Source: Panonychus citri
Lineage: Eukaryota; Arthropoda; Arachnida; Trombidiformes; Tetranychidae
Direction: 5' to 3'
Length of the DNA stretch: 64,000 bases
Assembly (NCBI RefSeq): GCF_014898815.1
Contig: NW_026515482.1
Span: 496,001 to 560,000, forward strand
Shown: piece by piece, positions 54,868-64,000 of the stretch
How the letters are laid out: each line of letters starts with the position of its first letter
Position numbering within the stretch: the stretch's first letter is position 1
Notes under the pieces: generated by a model
What the model was told of the DNA's origin: nothing
What the model saw: the letters and a program-made list of their open reading frames with translations, nothing else
Databases searched by the model: none
Position numbers and translations under genes: made by a program

Positions 54868-55433
54868 TAGAGAATTAGTCCGAAAATGTGACCTGTTAAT
54901 TGTTGTCAGTTTAAACCAAAGAGTAATAGCTACAAGTTATTACTCTTTGGTTTAAACCATAATCTCAACTCGCAGAAATTTCTGAACAATGCGTGTAAGA
55001 TACAGTTTACGACAAAAGTTTAAGAGTTTAGAGTTTATTGAGTAAAATCTGGTCTAGCTTTTGGATGAGTCGGAATTTTGGTTTCAAACTGTTTAATATG
55101 AAGATAATATAATTAATTATATGAAAACTAATAAGTTTCTATGTCCGGTAATGTTGCACCTTGAATAAGCCCAAAAAAGGTTCAACATGACCGAACGCAA
55201 AAAATCACATTGTGTCAGACTCATGTGTAACTTTTTGCGTTCTTTCAAATGAAGACCTTAAACTGACCCTGCAATGCGTCCTTCGAGAAATGACCTCAAT
55301 GAACTTGAAAATCTTAGGGTCGAGCGCTTCAATTCTGTTCAGTCCTCTGGTCAGGTTTGATATTCATACGACTTTTAGTTCTTGAGATATTTAGTAAAAT
55401 AGCCGTAGTGAATAGAAAGACACCCTGTATAAT
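54868..55433 (+). repeat. Left 566-bp inverted arm
   Basis: Starts TAGAGAATTAGTCCG, ends CACCCTGTATAAT. Contains a palindrome around TTTAAACCAAAGAGTAATA (54915-54957) and an R1 copy. Nearly identical to the inverse of 57208-57773. Confidence 0.85.
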
Positions 55434-55454
55434 AACAATACAATTATTAATAAT

Positions 55455-55625
55455 ATTATCAAAGGGCTTAGAAAACCCACTGGTTCCTATTGATTATCGG
55501 ATACTCGATGAAACGACTTATCAATCGATGATTCCACTCATTGCAGAAAACGATTACTTTGTGTTTCTACAATCATATCATTTCTGTTTGAAGTTTTTGT
55601 CATCAAATGCATTAATATATCTTGG
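55455..55625 (+). pseudogene. Receptor-family scrap
   Basis: A piece of S2 (KGLENPLVPI) joined to the last membrane segment, with the tail text shared with 302-395. Confidence 0.55.
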
Positions 55626-55971
55626 GTACTCTTAATTGATAATATTGAAGTAAATGTTCATTTTGTTACATTAAATATCTTAAATCACCTATTCTAATCT
55701 GATTTTTTCGTTTCAAATATTTTCGATTTCTTAACTCAATATCTTTGTTTCATTTTCTAAAAAGGGTCAACACGCGCCAACATTTAATGATTATTATGTT
55801 GGCAACGGAAAAGTCATTTAGATTATAAAAAATTATCGATTTGGATAAAAAAACTTGAAAAGTTCTCAGAATTATTTGATTTCTTAGCTGATTTTTTATT
55901 ACACGTAGATCTTATTTGTCATTTTCGTAAAATTTTGATTCATATTTCTCATTGTGAGCTTTGAATAAGTG

Positions 55972-57191
55972 ATGAATAATTCTCTTATTAAAGTTCTGTT
56001 CAATTTTGGGAAAAGAAATTCCGAGGAGCAACTCAAGCATATCTTTAGAAATGATCTAGGTAATATTCCTATAACGGTCGCAGAATTTTTTGGTAGTGAT
56101 GCCGATGTTATTTCATTCTTCAGATCAGGTGAAGCTGATTTACTTTTTCCGGCTAAATATTTACATTTTCTAGACGGTACAGAGTTGAATGTATCAGTCG
56201 GGCCTGTGGTTGAGGATGACAGTTGTGTCTTCATGAACATTTATCCAAACTCATCCACTGATGTAATTAACAAAGGAATATTATCATCACTTGAGATAAT
56301 TGATGACGCGGTTCGTATCTTCATCATTATGTTAACAGTTCTTGCTTTGATATTATATTTTGCTCGATCAAATATCAGGAATACTTTTTCCAGGAGACCA
56401 ATTCAACCTTTAATCAACTTTCGATCATGAAGTTTCTATTGACCAGCATCAAAGGTAAATTCGGGTTATTCTTATTTTTAACCTGCTCTTTCTCAGTTGA
56501 TTACATATTACATTTATTTTCGACATCATTCACAACACAATACTCGATAGCCTCACGTCCAGCACCGTTGAATACGTGGTCTGATTTAATATCACGGAAA
56601 GAAATCAGGTGTACTGCAAGTAGAAATACTTGTTATCGTTTCGCAAACGAATCAATGGGCTTAAAAAACCCTCTAATTCCTGAATATCAATCGCCTATTA
56701 AACATTTGGATGAAGAGGGTAATGAATTAATGATTTCACGCTTTGGCGAAGCCGATTACGTTGAATGGATTTTCAAGTACTTTTGTCGGCATCTTTATAT
56801 TAGAAATTATGAATTTCTCAAAAATGGACGAAACGATTTCCTGTTTCATTCTAGTAAAGTTCGCTGTTTTGAGAAAACGGGTTCATACTTTTACCATACG
56901 AATATTGATTGCAATAAGAAACGATGGATTTACAGAGCTTCATATTCATATTTCGAACATGGTTTTAGTAATGTGGCAGCAATAAATGTTAGAAATACTA
57001 ACTTTGGTCACTCGAGTATCCTTTTTCCCGGATGTTGGTTTTACGAGGAATTAAGCCCTAGAGCCGAAGGCTCTTACAGTCCAATCACTTATTCTAATTT
57101 TACTGATCTAATTAACCTTTACTTATTACTTTGTGTTTCTACAATCATTATATTTCTGTTTGAAGTTTCTCTCATCAAATTTAAATCTTAA
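55972..57191 (+). pseudogene. Receptor-family gene between inverted arms, one frame change
   Basis: The first part (to 56430) covers S1 and membrane segment 1. The second (from 56427) covers membrane segment 2, S2 and the last membrane segment. The parts are in different frames, with altered text between them (NTFSRRPIQP). Otherwise full length and about 80-90% like 720-1937 by eye. It is the only gene between the 566-bp inverted arms. Confidence 0.65.
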
Positions 57192-57207
57192 GATGGAGAT
57201 AAATATC

Positions 57208-57773
57208 ATTATACAGGGTGTCTTTCTATTCACTACGGCTATTTTACTAAATATCTCAAGAACTAAAAGTCGTATGAATATCAAACTTGACCAGAGGACT
57301 CAACAGAATTGAAGCGCTCGACCCTAAGATTTCAAGTTCATTGAGGTCATTTCTCGAAGGACGCGTTGAAGGGTCAGTTTAAGGTCTTCATTTGAAAGAA
57401 CGCAAAGATTTACACATAAGTCTGACACAATGTGATTTTTTGCGTTCGGTCATGTTGAACCTTTTTTGGGCTTATTCAAGGTGAAACATTACCGGACGTA
57501 GAAACTTATTAGTTTTCATATAATTAATTATATTATCTTCATATTAAACAGTTTGAAACCAAAATTCCGACTCATCCAAAATTCTAGACCAGATTTTACT
57601 CAATAAACTCTAAACTCTTAAACTTTTGTCGTAAACTGTATCTTACACGCATTGTTCAGAAATTTCTGCGAGTTGAGATTATGGTTTAAACCAAAGAGTA
57701 ATAGCTACAAGTTATTACTCTTTGGTTTAAACTGACAACAATTAACAGGTCACATTTTCGGACTAATTCTCTA
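57208..57773 (-). repeat. Right 566-bp inverted arm
   Basis: Inverse of 54868-55433, same length, few mismatches. TA follows at the outer end, as on the left. Confidence 0.85.
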
Positions 57774-57789
57774 ATTCTCGCCTTTTTTC

Positions 57790-58090
57790 CGTCGACTTTC
57801 AGAAGCTACATTAACTGTAAGGTTAGTGAGTTGTTCATTTGGTAATCATTATTCAAATACGTTAATAAGAGAAAGTTGATTCAGATTAGGTTAATTAGAT
57901 AATAGATTAAATTAACGATCATCCGATTGTTTAACATTAACATTAACTTTGTCTGTTGATTCATATGAAATTTAGTGATAAACAAAATGTAAATTAATGC
58001 AAACAAAAGTTTAGTTCTATTGATTTAATTGTGCCTAATTCTTATAGGTGATAAAAGTAACAGTTAATCATGATCATCAATTTAACCAAA
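57790..58090 (+). repeat. Promoter-bearing repeat, cut by the next element
   Basis: Like 5340-5640 up to CATCAATTTAACCAAA, then unrelated sequence starts (about 58089), probably the end of the LTR element. Confidence 0.55.
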
Positions 58091-58250
58091 GAGAAAAGGT
58101 GAGTAGTGAGAAAGAAAAAGAAATTTAGTTTTGAATTTTTCGATTAAAAAACGATTCCCATTTCAGCAAACCACGGGTCTGGCAAACATCCTCAAAAAAC
58201 TTTCGTAAGAAAGTTTTTCCCCGCTTGTTTATTATTATTAATACTATTAA

Positions 58251-59041
58251 TGTTGAGCGCTGAACATGTTAGTTGGATTATTCAGACTAACAAGCGGCTT
58301 AGTCGTCAGTTCTTTCAGCTCATAAAGATCGATGGTAAGAAACGGACACTTCTAATTGAAGGAATTTATATAAGAACGGGTCTTATATTTAAAATATAAA
58401 GAAGAAAGGAGCTCTATCCCGAGACTTTCGAAAGAGAGACTCTGAACGATAATACAACGGAAGGTTGAAACCGAAAGAGAAGAAGCTATCACCTTCACTT
58501 GATATTAAAATTCGATCTAGGATTTGACTCGTGTTAGGTGTAACTAATTAACTGAATTAAATGAACTTAAAGATGAAAGTCTTTCGACTTAACTGAGTTA
58601 ACAAAGAGATTACAATTATTCATCAAGAATAAAACTGAATTTTTATTGTAATGAAAAGAGAACTTTAAAACATAGATGTTAATCTAATGAAAGTAAAAAG
58701 TTAACTAATCGTAAAGATTAAAGATTAATGATAATGGTAACTGTGGTTACCTTGGTAACTGAACACAATGGTTCTTATCAAAAGAAAGATTAAATATTGA
58801 CCATAAGATCATCTTAAAGATGTATCAAAGGTTTACAAAAGTAGCTTTTAGAAGCATAGATAAAATGATTAATTAAATCAAATGAAGATAAATGAAAGAG
58901 GTTTACATAATTATAAAGATTGAAAATCAAATGAAATTAATGAAAGTTAATTATTAAAAAGAATAGATTGAAAATCTATTCGGGAGATATTCTTAAAGAA
59001 TAGGCAGAGAAAAGCTGAGGGAGTCAGAATTTCTACCCTAC
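58251..59041 (-). repeat. Possible 3' LTR of the right-hand Ty3/Gypsy element
   Basis: On the minus strand this starts TGTAGGGTAG, right behind a purine tract (GTTGGGAGACA), and could end CAACA at 58251. The stop codon of the upstream ORF overlaps its first bases. No second LTR is in the window, so the borders are guesses. A short hairpin (ACTTTCGTAAGAAAGT) lies at 58197-58217. Confidence 0.35.
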
Positions 59042-61845
59042 ATGTCTCCCAACTTTTGACTAAGACACTTCAACAGATTTTCTTTGCTGATTCTTAGTAT
59101 TGGTTTCCGATCCGGGGAATCTTCTTGGCCGGTGGTTTCCTCTTTTTCTTCTTGTTCGTCGGATTCGCCTGACGAATTTTCTTGATCCTCAGAATCACTT
59201 GACGAAGTCTCTTGATCTTCGGATTCACTGGACGAAAGTTCATGTTCACTCCCAACTTTATCTTGAGGTTCATCCTCATTTTCTTGTTGATCTTCCTTTT
59301 GAAGATATTCGTGATATTCTTGAAGAATAGAGCACTGAGGGGGAGCACAATTCATTTCATCGAATTCAGGACTGGAACGATTTCCAAAATGTCCATAATG
59401 GAGCCAATTTGATGGCCAACGGGCTTTTCCTTTTACAACTCTATCATTAAGAATGTAGAGAAGGGCTGAAACACATTCGTTTCCACAGGTTATGACGGCA
59501 TTTTTATGGTGAATTCCATCTCCGATCATTTCGACTTTATTCTCGATTCCTTGCCAATCGACTAAGTATAGCTGTAAGGCTAATCGAGCGGGCACTGAAG
59601 GTGGATTAATCCTTCGAGGCAAAGTGTATCCTGTGAATACCAAGTAGCTAATTAAAGCTAAACTAGCAGCACTTTCCTTGTAAGGGGAATAATATTGAGT
59701 AACTTCTCGGCACTTTGGGAGAAGATAATTTATTTCTTGATCTTTCAGATCAAGGGCTCGGAATTGATTGACCAGACCAGCACCAATTATGGCTTTGGCC
59801 GTGATGAAGTACTTGAGTACTTGGTCTCGAGCGGTGTCAAGAGATTTAGCATATTTAATATGGTCATATACCAAACCATGAATTTTGGTATCCATATTTT
59901 CAATGTTCTTTTGTTTAATGAAAGTTTCATAAACAATTTCTTGATTTCCATCAATTAAAACAATCCAACAAGGTCGTAAGACCTGTTTACCACCATGACC
60001 ACTTACTCGAACACAAGCCATGTTCAATGAGTAAATTCTTGACTTATCTGGATGCTCATTAGCATTAAGTTCAAGACATTTGACGAATTCAGGGTCAAGG
60101 GCAGGCACAACAGCTTTAGGTCGTTGTTCGAAAAATCTTTTCAGAACTTTCTTTTTAGATTCTCTTGAAATCTGATTACGAACACTAACACTGGTTGGCG
60201 GTGGATGTACATAATTGTCAAAAGGATCCATTACACTGGGAAAATGATCTGCAAGGATCTTTCTAAGTTCATTATGTTCCTTTTCTGGAACTCGTTGAAA
60301 TGGATCAATTTTTAAAAAGGCGAAACCAGTTAAAGAATCTGAACAGATACTAACGGTATCTGAATCTTTGTCATCATAGATTCTTCCTCTTTTAACTTCA
60401 AGTTCCTTGGCATAAGTAAACCATTTTAAGGACGAAGTTGTAAGGTAACTTGGAACTCGGTTCCATTTGATGGTTTCGGGACGTACGTAAGTACCAGGAG
60501 GATTTTTCTTTCCAATTGTTGGTTCAAAACCAAGATCCTGGAAAAACTGTTCACCCTCATAAATGGGGAACGAGGAGTCTTTCGATCGATGATAATTGGT
60601 CCAAAATCCAAGACTCAAATTCGTATGTTTACGAATAGCAACAGCTCCAAGTTGACGATCATCAGGATTTTGATCTTTTTGGTAGAGTAAACAAGCATAT
60701 AGAGTTGCATTTTTAAGCCAATATTCGTCATGGGTTTTTGGCAACAACGGCTTATCTTTAAGATGAGCTGGTAAAAGAGACGAAAGTCTAACAGCTCTTT
60801 GGCTTATTTCAGCCTTAACGGGACCACTTTTGAAGATTGAATTCTTAAAGAAATCGATTTCTTCTTTAACAAATCCAGCACGACAAGTTTTCTCATGATG
60901 ATAATAATCATAAGGGGGCAATTTAATTGAACGAAATTGTCGGCGGCACAAAACTTTACCTTCAAGGTAAGCACTTAAGGCTTCCGAAGGAGGGGCTGGC
61001 TTACATAAACTGTATTGGTCATCATGACCAGTTTTGATTAAGCACTTTGGGTTAACACACAAAAACTCCTTAATGGATTTGATTGATTCCAAATTCAGAA
61101 TCGAAATGAGTTTTTGTAACCACATTACACATCGTAAGCAATACCAGTTATTGCATTCTTCACAAATGGTGGGAACCATAGCGATGTGTTCACAAAACAA
61201 ACAGGAGATTTTAGGAATCAGATCTTGAAGATCTTCGTGGATAAATTGAAACCAATTGATTCCTTTAGGGACATCATCCAATTCAAGTTGATCAACAATG
61301 GAACTTGAGATGACGTTCAACTTGATCTTTTCTCGGATCATGGAAATAAATTTTTCCTTTTTCTCTTTTTCCTTACTCGCCAAAATAGGAACTAATTCTT
61401 TAGTTGCCTCAAATGTTTCGAAAGAAACTCGTTTAGGAAGAGGTCGAGTAGGTAAAGGAACTGGATATTCGTTTTCAACGAATAACGATGGATCCGGATA
61501 TTTTTCTTCTTCTTCCTTGGCATCAGGGATTTCTTCATTTTCGTCAATGATGATTGAGTCTGAAGATTCACAATCTTGTTCTTCGCGAACAGCAGCAGGA
61601 AGAGAATTTTGTTCATCAAGAACAACAACTGAATTTGAGCTGCAAGGCTCATCACTTTCCTTCACTTCTTCAATAACTTCCATCGGTTGTACCGGACTTG
61701 AAGGTACTCGTTGAGATGGACCAGGGTTACCGATAACTGAAACAATTTCACCCCAGAAATCAGTATCTTTAGGAACTGTGGGTGGTGATGTAGTTTCTTG
61801 AGGAACATTTTCACTTGTAGAAGACGAAACGTCTAATTGATCCAT
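59038..61845 (-). CDS. Third ORF of an LTR element: RING-like zinc region plus inactive exonuclease-like domain
   Basis: 935 residues from the ATG at 61845 (the frame is open without an ATG to 62049). Residues 1-170 are acidic and disordered. At about 210-330 lies a Cys/His-rich RING-like region (CLFCEH, CEECNNWYCLRC, CVNPKC, then CRRQF and HHEKTC). The middle 300 residues are unassigned. At about 625-760 SLNMACVRV, RPCWIVLIDG, ETFIKQK, AKAIIGAGLVNQFRALDL and YKESAASLAL follow the layout of REXO/ISG20-type DEDDh exonucleases. The metal-binding positions read N, A, Q and A instead of D, E, D, D. The tail is acidic with SESEDQE repeats. It follows integrase in the other frame. Fold assignments are by eye. 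Function unknown; it might act as an adaptor or bind RNA. Confidence 0.6.
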   Translation of the reverse strand: MDQLDVSSSTSENVPQETTSPPTVPKDTDFWGEIVSVIGNPGPSQRVPSSPVQPMEVIEEVKESDEPCSSNSVVVLDEQNSLPAAVREEQDCESSDSIIIDENEEIPDAKEEEEKYPDPSLFVENEYPVPLPTRPLPKRVSFETFEATKELVPILASKEKEKKEKFISMIREKIKLNVISSSIVDQLELDDVPKGINWFQFIHEDLQDLIPKISCLFCEHIAMVPTICEECNNWYCLRCVMWLQKLISILNLESIKSIKEFLCVNPKCLIKTGHDDQYSLCKPAPPSEALSAYLEGKVLCRRQFRSIKLPPYDYYHHEKTCRAGFVKEEIDFFKNSIFKSGPVKAEISQRAVRLSSLLPAHLKDKPLLPKTHDEYWLKNATLYACLLYQKDQNPDDRQLGAVAIRKHTNLSLGFWTNYHRSKDSSFPIYEGEQFFQDLGFEPTIGKKNPPGTYVRPETIKWNRVPSYLTTSSLKWFTYAKELEVKRGRIYDDKDSDTVSICSDSLTGFAFLKIDPFQRVPEKEHNELRKILADHFPSVMDPFDNYVHPPPTSVSVRNQISRESKKKVLKRFFEQRPKAVVPALDPEFVKCLELNANEHPDKSRIYSLNMACVRVSGHGGKQVLRPCWIVLIDGNQEIVYETFIKQKNIENMDTKIHGLVYDHIKYAKSLDTARDQVLKYFITAKAIIGAGLVNQFRALDLKDQEINYLLPKCREVTQYYSPYKESAASLALISYLVFTGYTLPRRINPPSVPARLALQLYLVDWQGIENKVEMIGDGIHHKNAVITCGNECVSALLYILNDRVVKGKARWPSNWLHYGHFGNRSSPEFDEMNCAPPQCSILQEYHEYLQKEDQQENEDEPQDKVGSEHELSSSESEDQETSSSDSEDQENSSGESDEQEEKEETTGQEDSPDRKPILRISKENLLKCLSQKLGDM

Positions 61846-62012
61846 GATTGACACAAAGTAAAGTTTTAGAAAATTTTGACAACTAGTCGCAAGATTAATC
61901 AAAATGAAACTGAGACAAAGAAGTCGATCAACTTTACTTTTATAGTTGATTTGATCTTTTTCGATTATAGATCTAATTAAAATCACGAGATCACATTCGT
62001 CATCAAGACGAT

Positions 62013-64000
62013 TTAAAAGCGAATTGATTGCTTGATTAAGCAAAGACAAATTAACTTTGTTGTAAAAACAAAGAGAAGTGAATCATCTCTGTCGCACTTT
62101 GTAGACAAAGAGAGATCAGATTTACCATAGAAACTAATTATCCTTTCTTTAAGTTTTGGATTAATTAAGCGGTTAAATTGATTTACATATTTGACTTTCT
62201 TATTATGATGATTATCATATTTAAAGAAAGCACAATAAACACTTAAGTTTTTAAAACTTGTTTCTTTTTCTTCTAATTTAATTCCAGCAAAGTAATTAAA
62301 TTTTGTTCTAACTGATTGTCTTGTTAATCTTTTCAGATTTTCATGATCATCAAGATCATCATTAGGTAAAATGTTAGAACTTTCATTCACAATTGATTGA
62401 TCAGCAGAGATTCGTTTTCTAACTTTATCTGCTGGAAGAGGTTCAGGTAACTGAACGGAATTTTCAACTTCATCATTCTCATAAAGAGAATCGAGATTTT
62501 CTAACAAATTAGGCTCAGAATTTGTTTCAATTTCAGAAACATCACTAGACCATTTTTCAATGTCTTTAAGAGCATCACAATTATCTGCGTTTGAAAGCCA
62601 ATCGTCAGATTCAGTTTGAAAGAACTCATCTCTAACTTGTTGAAGTTTAAAAGGTAATTCTCCATGAAATGGTTTCGTTTCCATGAGGTTGGCAGTTTTT
62701 ATCTCATAAAAGATATCCAACAACAAAACACTTCCTTTATGTTGTCCAATAACAACAAAGGGGCCATAATTTTTGTCCAAAAGTTTTGAACTTGTACCAC
62801 TTCTTGGTACATGTCTCTTTATCCAGACAGCATCACCAATGGTGTAAGGTGAAGGTCTTTCTATCTTTTGCCTTGAGGTGATATAATGAACTTGTTGTGC
62901 AAGCAACCGAGCATGGACAATTTTCCTAGCATCAATGTTATCAAACTTTCCTTCAGGTAAATTGAGATCATTGTCCAATGGTTTTCTTGCATGTTTTCCA
63001 AAAACAATAAAATAAGGTGAAAATCTTGTGATTTTGTGCACCGATGAGTTGATGGCTAACACTGAATTTTGTAATCCATCAGATAAGTTTTTCTCATCAT
63101 TTTGAGCTAGAAAAGTTCTTAAGCGATCTCCAATGGTCCTATTAGTCCTTTCGACTAATCCTTGGCTCTGTGGATGATACGGGGTAGACACAGCATGTAG
63201 AATACCATTTTCTTTAAGAAAAGTTTCAAATTCTTGGCTCATAAAATTTGATCCTCGATCCGTTTGGATCACAGAAGGATAAGAGAAAATTGAGAAAAAA
63301 GTTTTCAAAAATTCGATAACTGTTTTTGCTTCTTGGTTAGGTGTAACCTTAGCATAAACATATCTTGAAAGAGAGTCTACCAAGACTAAGATGAACTTTT
63401 TTCTTTTACCATCAAGTTGAATTGGACCAGCAACATCCAATTCGAGACGTTGAAAGATGTCCTTTGGTAAAGGTTTTTGATGAGCTTCGGAAAAAATTAA
63501 GCTTTGCGGCTTCGATTTTTGACAATTAATGCAATTTCGACAGAGCTTGCGAATTTCATCATATAAATAGGGCATCCAATATTTTCGGGAAATTTCTAGA
63601 TAAGTTTTATCTAGACCAAAATGTCCACCAATGGGAGATGAATGTTCAATCTCAAATATTTTCTTTAGAATCGGTTCTCCGATTACTAATCGTGGGGCAC
63701 GTTGTTTAAACAATTGACGATATAAAAGTCCTTCTCTTAAGGAGAAAGTTTGAATCGCTGGTGAACTTGGATCTTCAATCATTCGATCCATGATCTTACG
63801 AAAGTAAGGATCATTTTGTTGGAAATCTTCGATTTCTTCCTTTAAGGGAATTTTCTCTTTTGTGAAGAGAACACGAGGTCGATCACTAATATTATTAGTT
63901 CTTTCCAGGGCAAGTAGAATAACGTTAAGGCCAACATCATAATCTTGATTTACCAAAGAAACTTTGTCTTCGCGACAATGATAAGCACAAAGTAAACTGT
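62013..64000 (-). CDS. pol: Ty3/Gypsy integrase region of pol, running off the window
   Basis: Open to the window end, so reverse transcriptase should lie outside. It has the HHCC zinc site (HSSPIGGHFGLDKTY, CRNCINCQK; nt ~63680-63530), D in LELDVAGPI (~63440), D in QTDRGSNF (~63260) and E in LVERTNRT (~63160), then a GPFVVI.QHKGSVLLLD C-terminal domain. The last 200 residues are acidic and unassigned. It overlaps the next ORF's frame by 37 bp. Apparently unbroken. Confidence 0.88.
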   Translation of the reverse strand, partial: SLLCAYHCREDKVSLVNQDYDVGLNVILLALERTNNISDRPRVLFTKEKIPLKEEIEDFQQNDPYFRKIMDRMIEDPSSPAIQTFSLREGLLYRQLFKQRAPRLVIGEPILKKIFEIEHSSPIGGHFGLDKTYLEISRKYWMPYLYDEIRKLCRNCINCQKSKPQSLIFSEAHQKPLPKDIFQRLELDVAGPIQLDGKRKKFILVLVDSLSRYVYAKVTPNQEAKTVIEFLKTFFSIFSYPSVIQTDRGSNFMSQEFETFLKENGILHAVSTPYHPQSQGLVERTNRTIGDRLRTFLAQNDEKNLSDGLQNSVLAINSSVHKITRFSPYFIVFGKHARKPLDNDLNLPEGKFDNIDARKIVHARLLAQQVHYITSRQKIERPSPYTIGDAVWIKRHVPRSGTSSKLLDKNYGPFVVIGQHKGSVLLLDIFYEIKTANLMETKPFHGELPFKLQQVRDEFFQTESDDWLSNADNCDALKDIEKWSSDVSEIETNSEPNLLENLDSLYENDEVENSVQLPEPLPADKVRKRISADQSIVNESSNILPNDDLDDHENLKRLTRQSVRTKFNYFAGIKLEEKETSFKNLSVYCAFFKYDNHHNKKVKYVNQFNRLINPKLKERIISFYGKSDLSLSTKCDRDDSLLFVFTTKLICLCLIKQSIRF

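Noticed and set aside
59100..61714. + strand ORFs opposite the 1003-codon frame
   Set aside because: Antisense shadows of the long minus-strand frame.

Overview
The window looks like AT-rich animal nuclear DNA, most likely from an arthropod and perhaps a mite (inference; no diagnostic host gene is present). Two genes have 60-61 bp GT-AG introns, coding density is low, and most of the sequence is mobile or repeated. I saw no rRNA, tRNA or CRISPR array.

First ~6.4 kb: one apparently intact ionotropic-receptor-like gene (720-1937), a very short secreted-peptide gene (3247-3405), a LysM-domain gene fragment and pieces of dispersed repeats.

6472-25505: a complete 19.0-kb Polinton/Maverick (adintovirus-like) element with terminal inverted repeats starting AGTAGTATAAG and a 6-bp target duplication (ATTTAA). 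A paralogous unoccupied target is present at about 50797-50830. The left part holds a 2.4-kb 50-bp minisatellite and an early-type region on the + strand: a TBP-like protein, a PC4/SUB1-like protein, several unknown proteins and the protein-primed DNA polymerase B, whose second-to-last coding stretch is broken by a frameshift. The right part is a tightly packed minus-strand morphogenesis block: protease, major capsid, basic core protein, penton-like minor capsid with a long coiled coil, chromodomain integrase, a conserved unknown protein, a small basic protein and the packaging ATPase. Most of these have one frame break, usually at a homopolymer.

25.5-33 kb: receptor-gene fragments, a third secreted-peptide gene whose promoter is separated from its coding part by a 1.6-kb TIR insertion, and a truncated LTR element with a decayed gag.

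33217-41825: a Ty3/Gypsy-type element with both LTRs, a 5-bp target duplication (GTGTT), gag, pro, pol, env and an additional RING / TRAF-type zinc finger / ubiquitin-like ORF behind a splice acceptor. It sits in frame inside a proline-rich host ORF on the minus strand.

42-58 kb: MITE-like elements, low-complexity DNA, a second secreted-peptide gene and many copies of the receptor family, one of them bounded by 566-bp inverted repeats.

58.1-64 kb: the 3' part of another Ty3/Gypsy element on the minus strand, with integrase and a second large ORF that combines a RING-like zinc region with what looks like a catalytically dead DEDD exonuclease fold.

The main new-looking items are the Polinton transcription-factor pair (TBP-like plus PC4-like), the shared TCGCGA-rich arrays at two transcription-unit ends, the RING-bearing third ORFs in two different LTR elements, and the family of tiny secreted peptides with conserved promoters.
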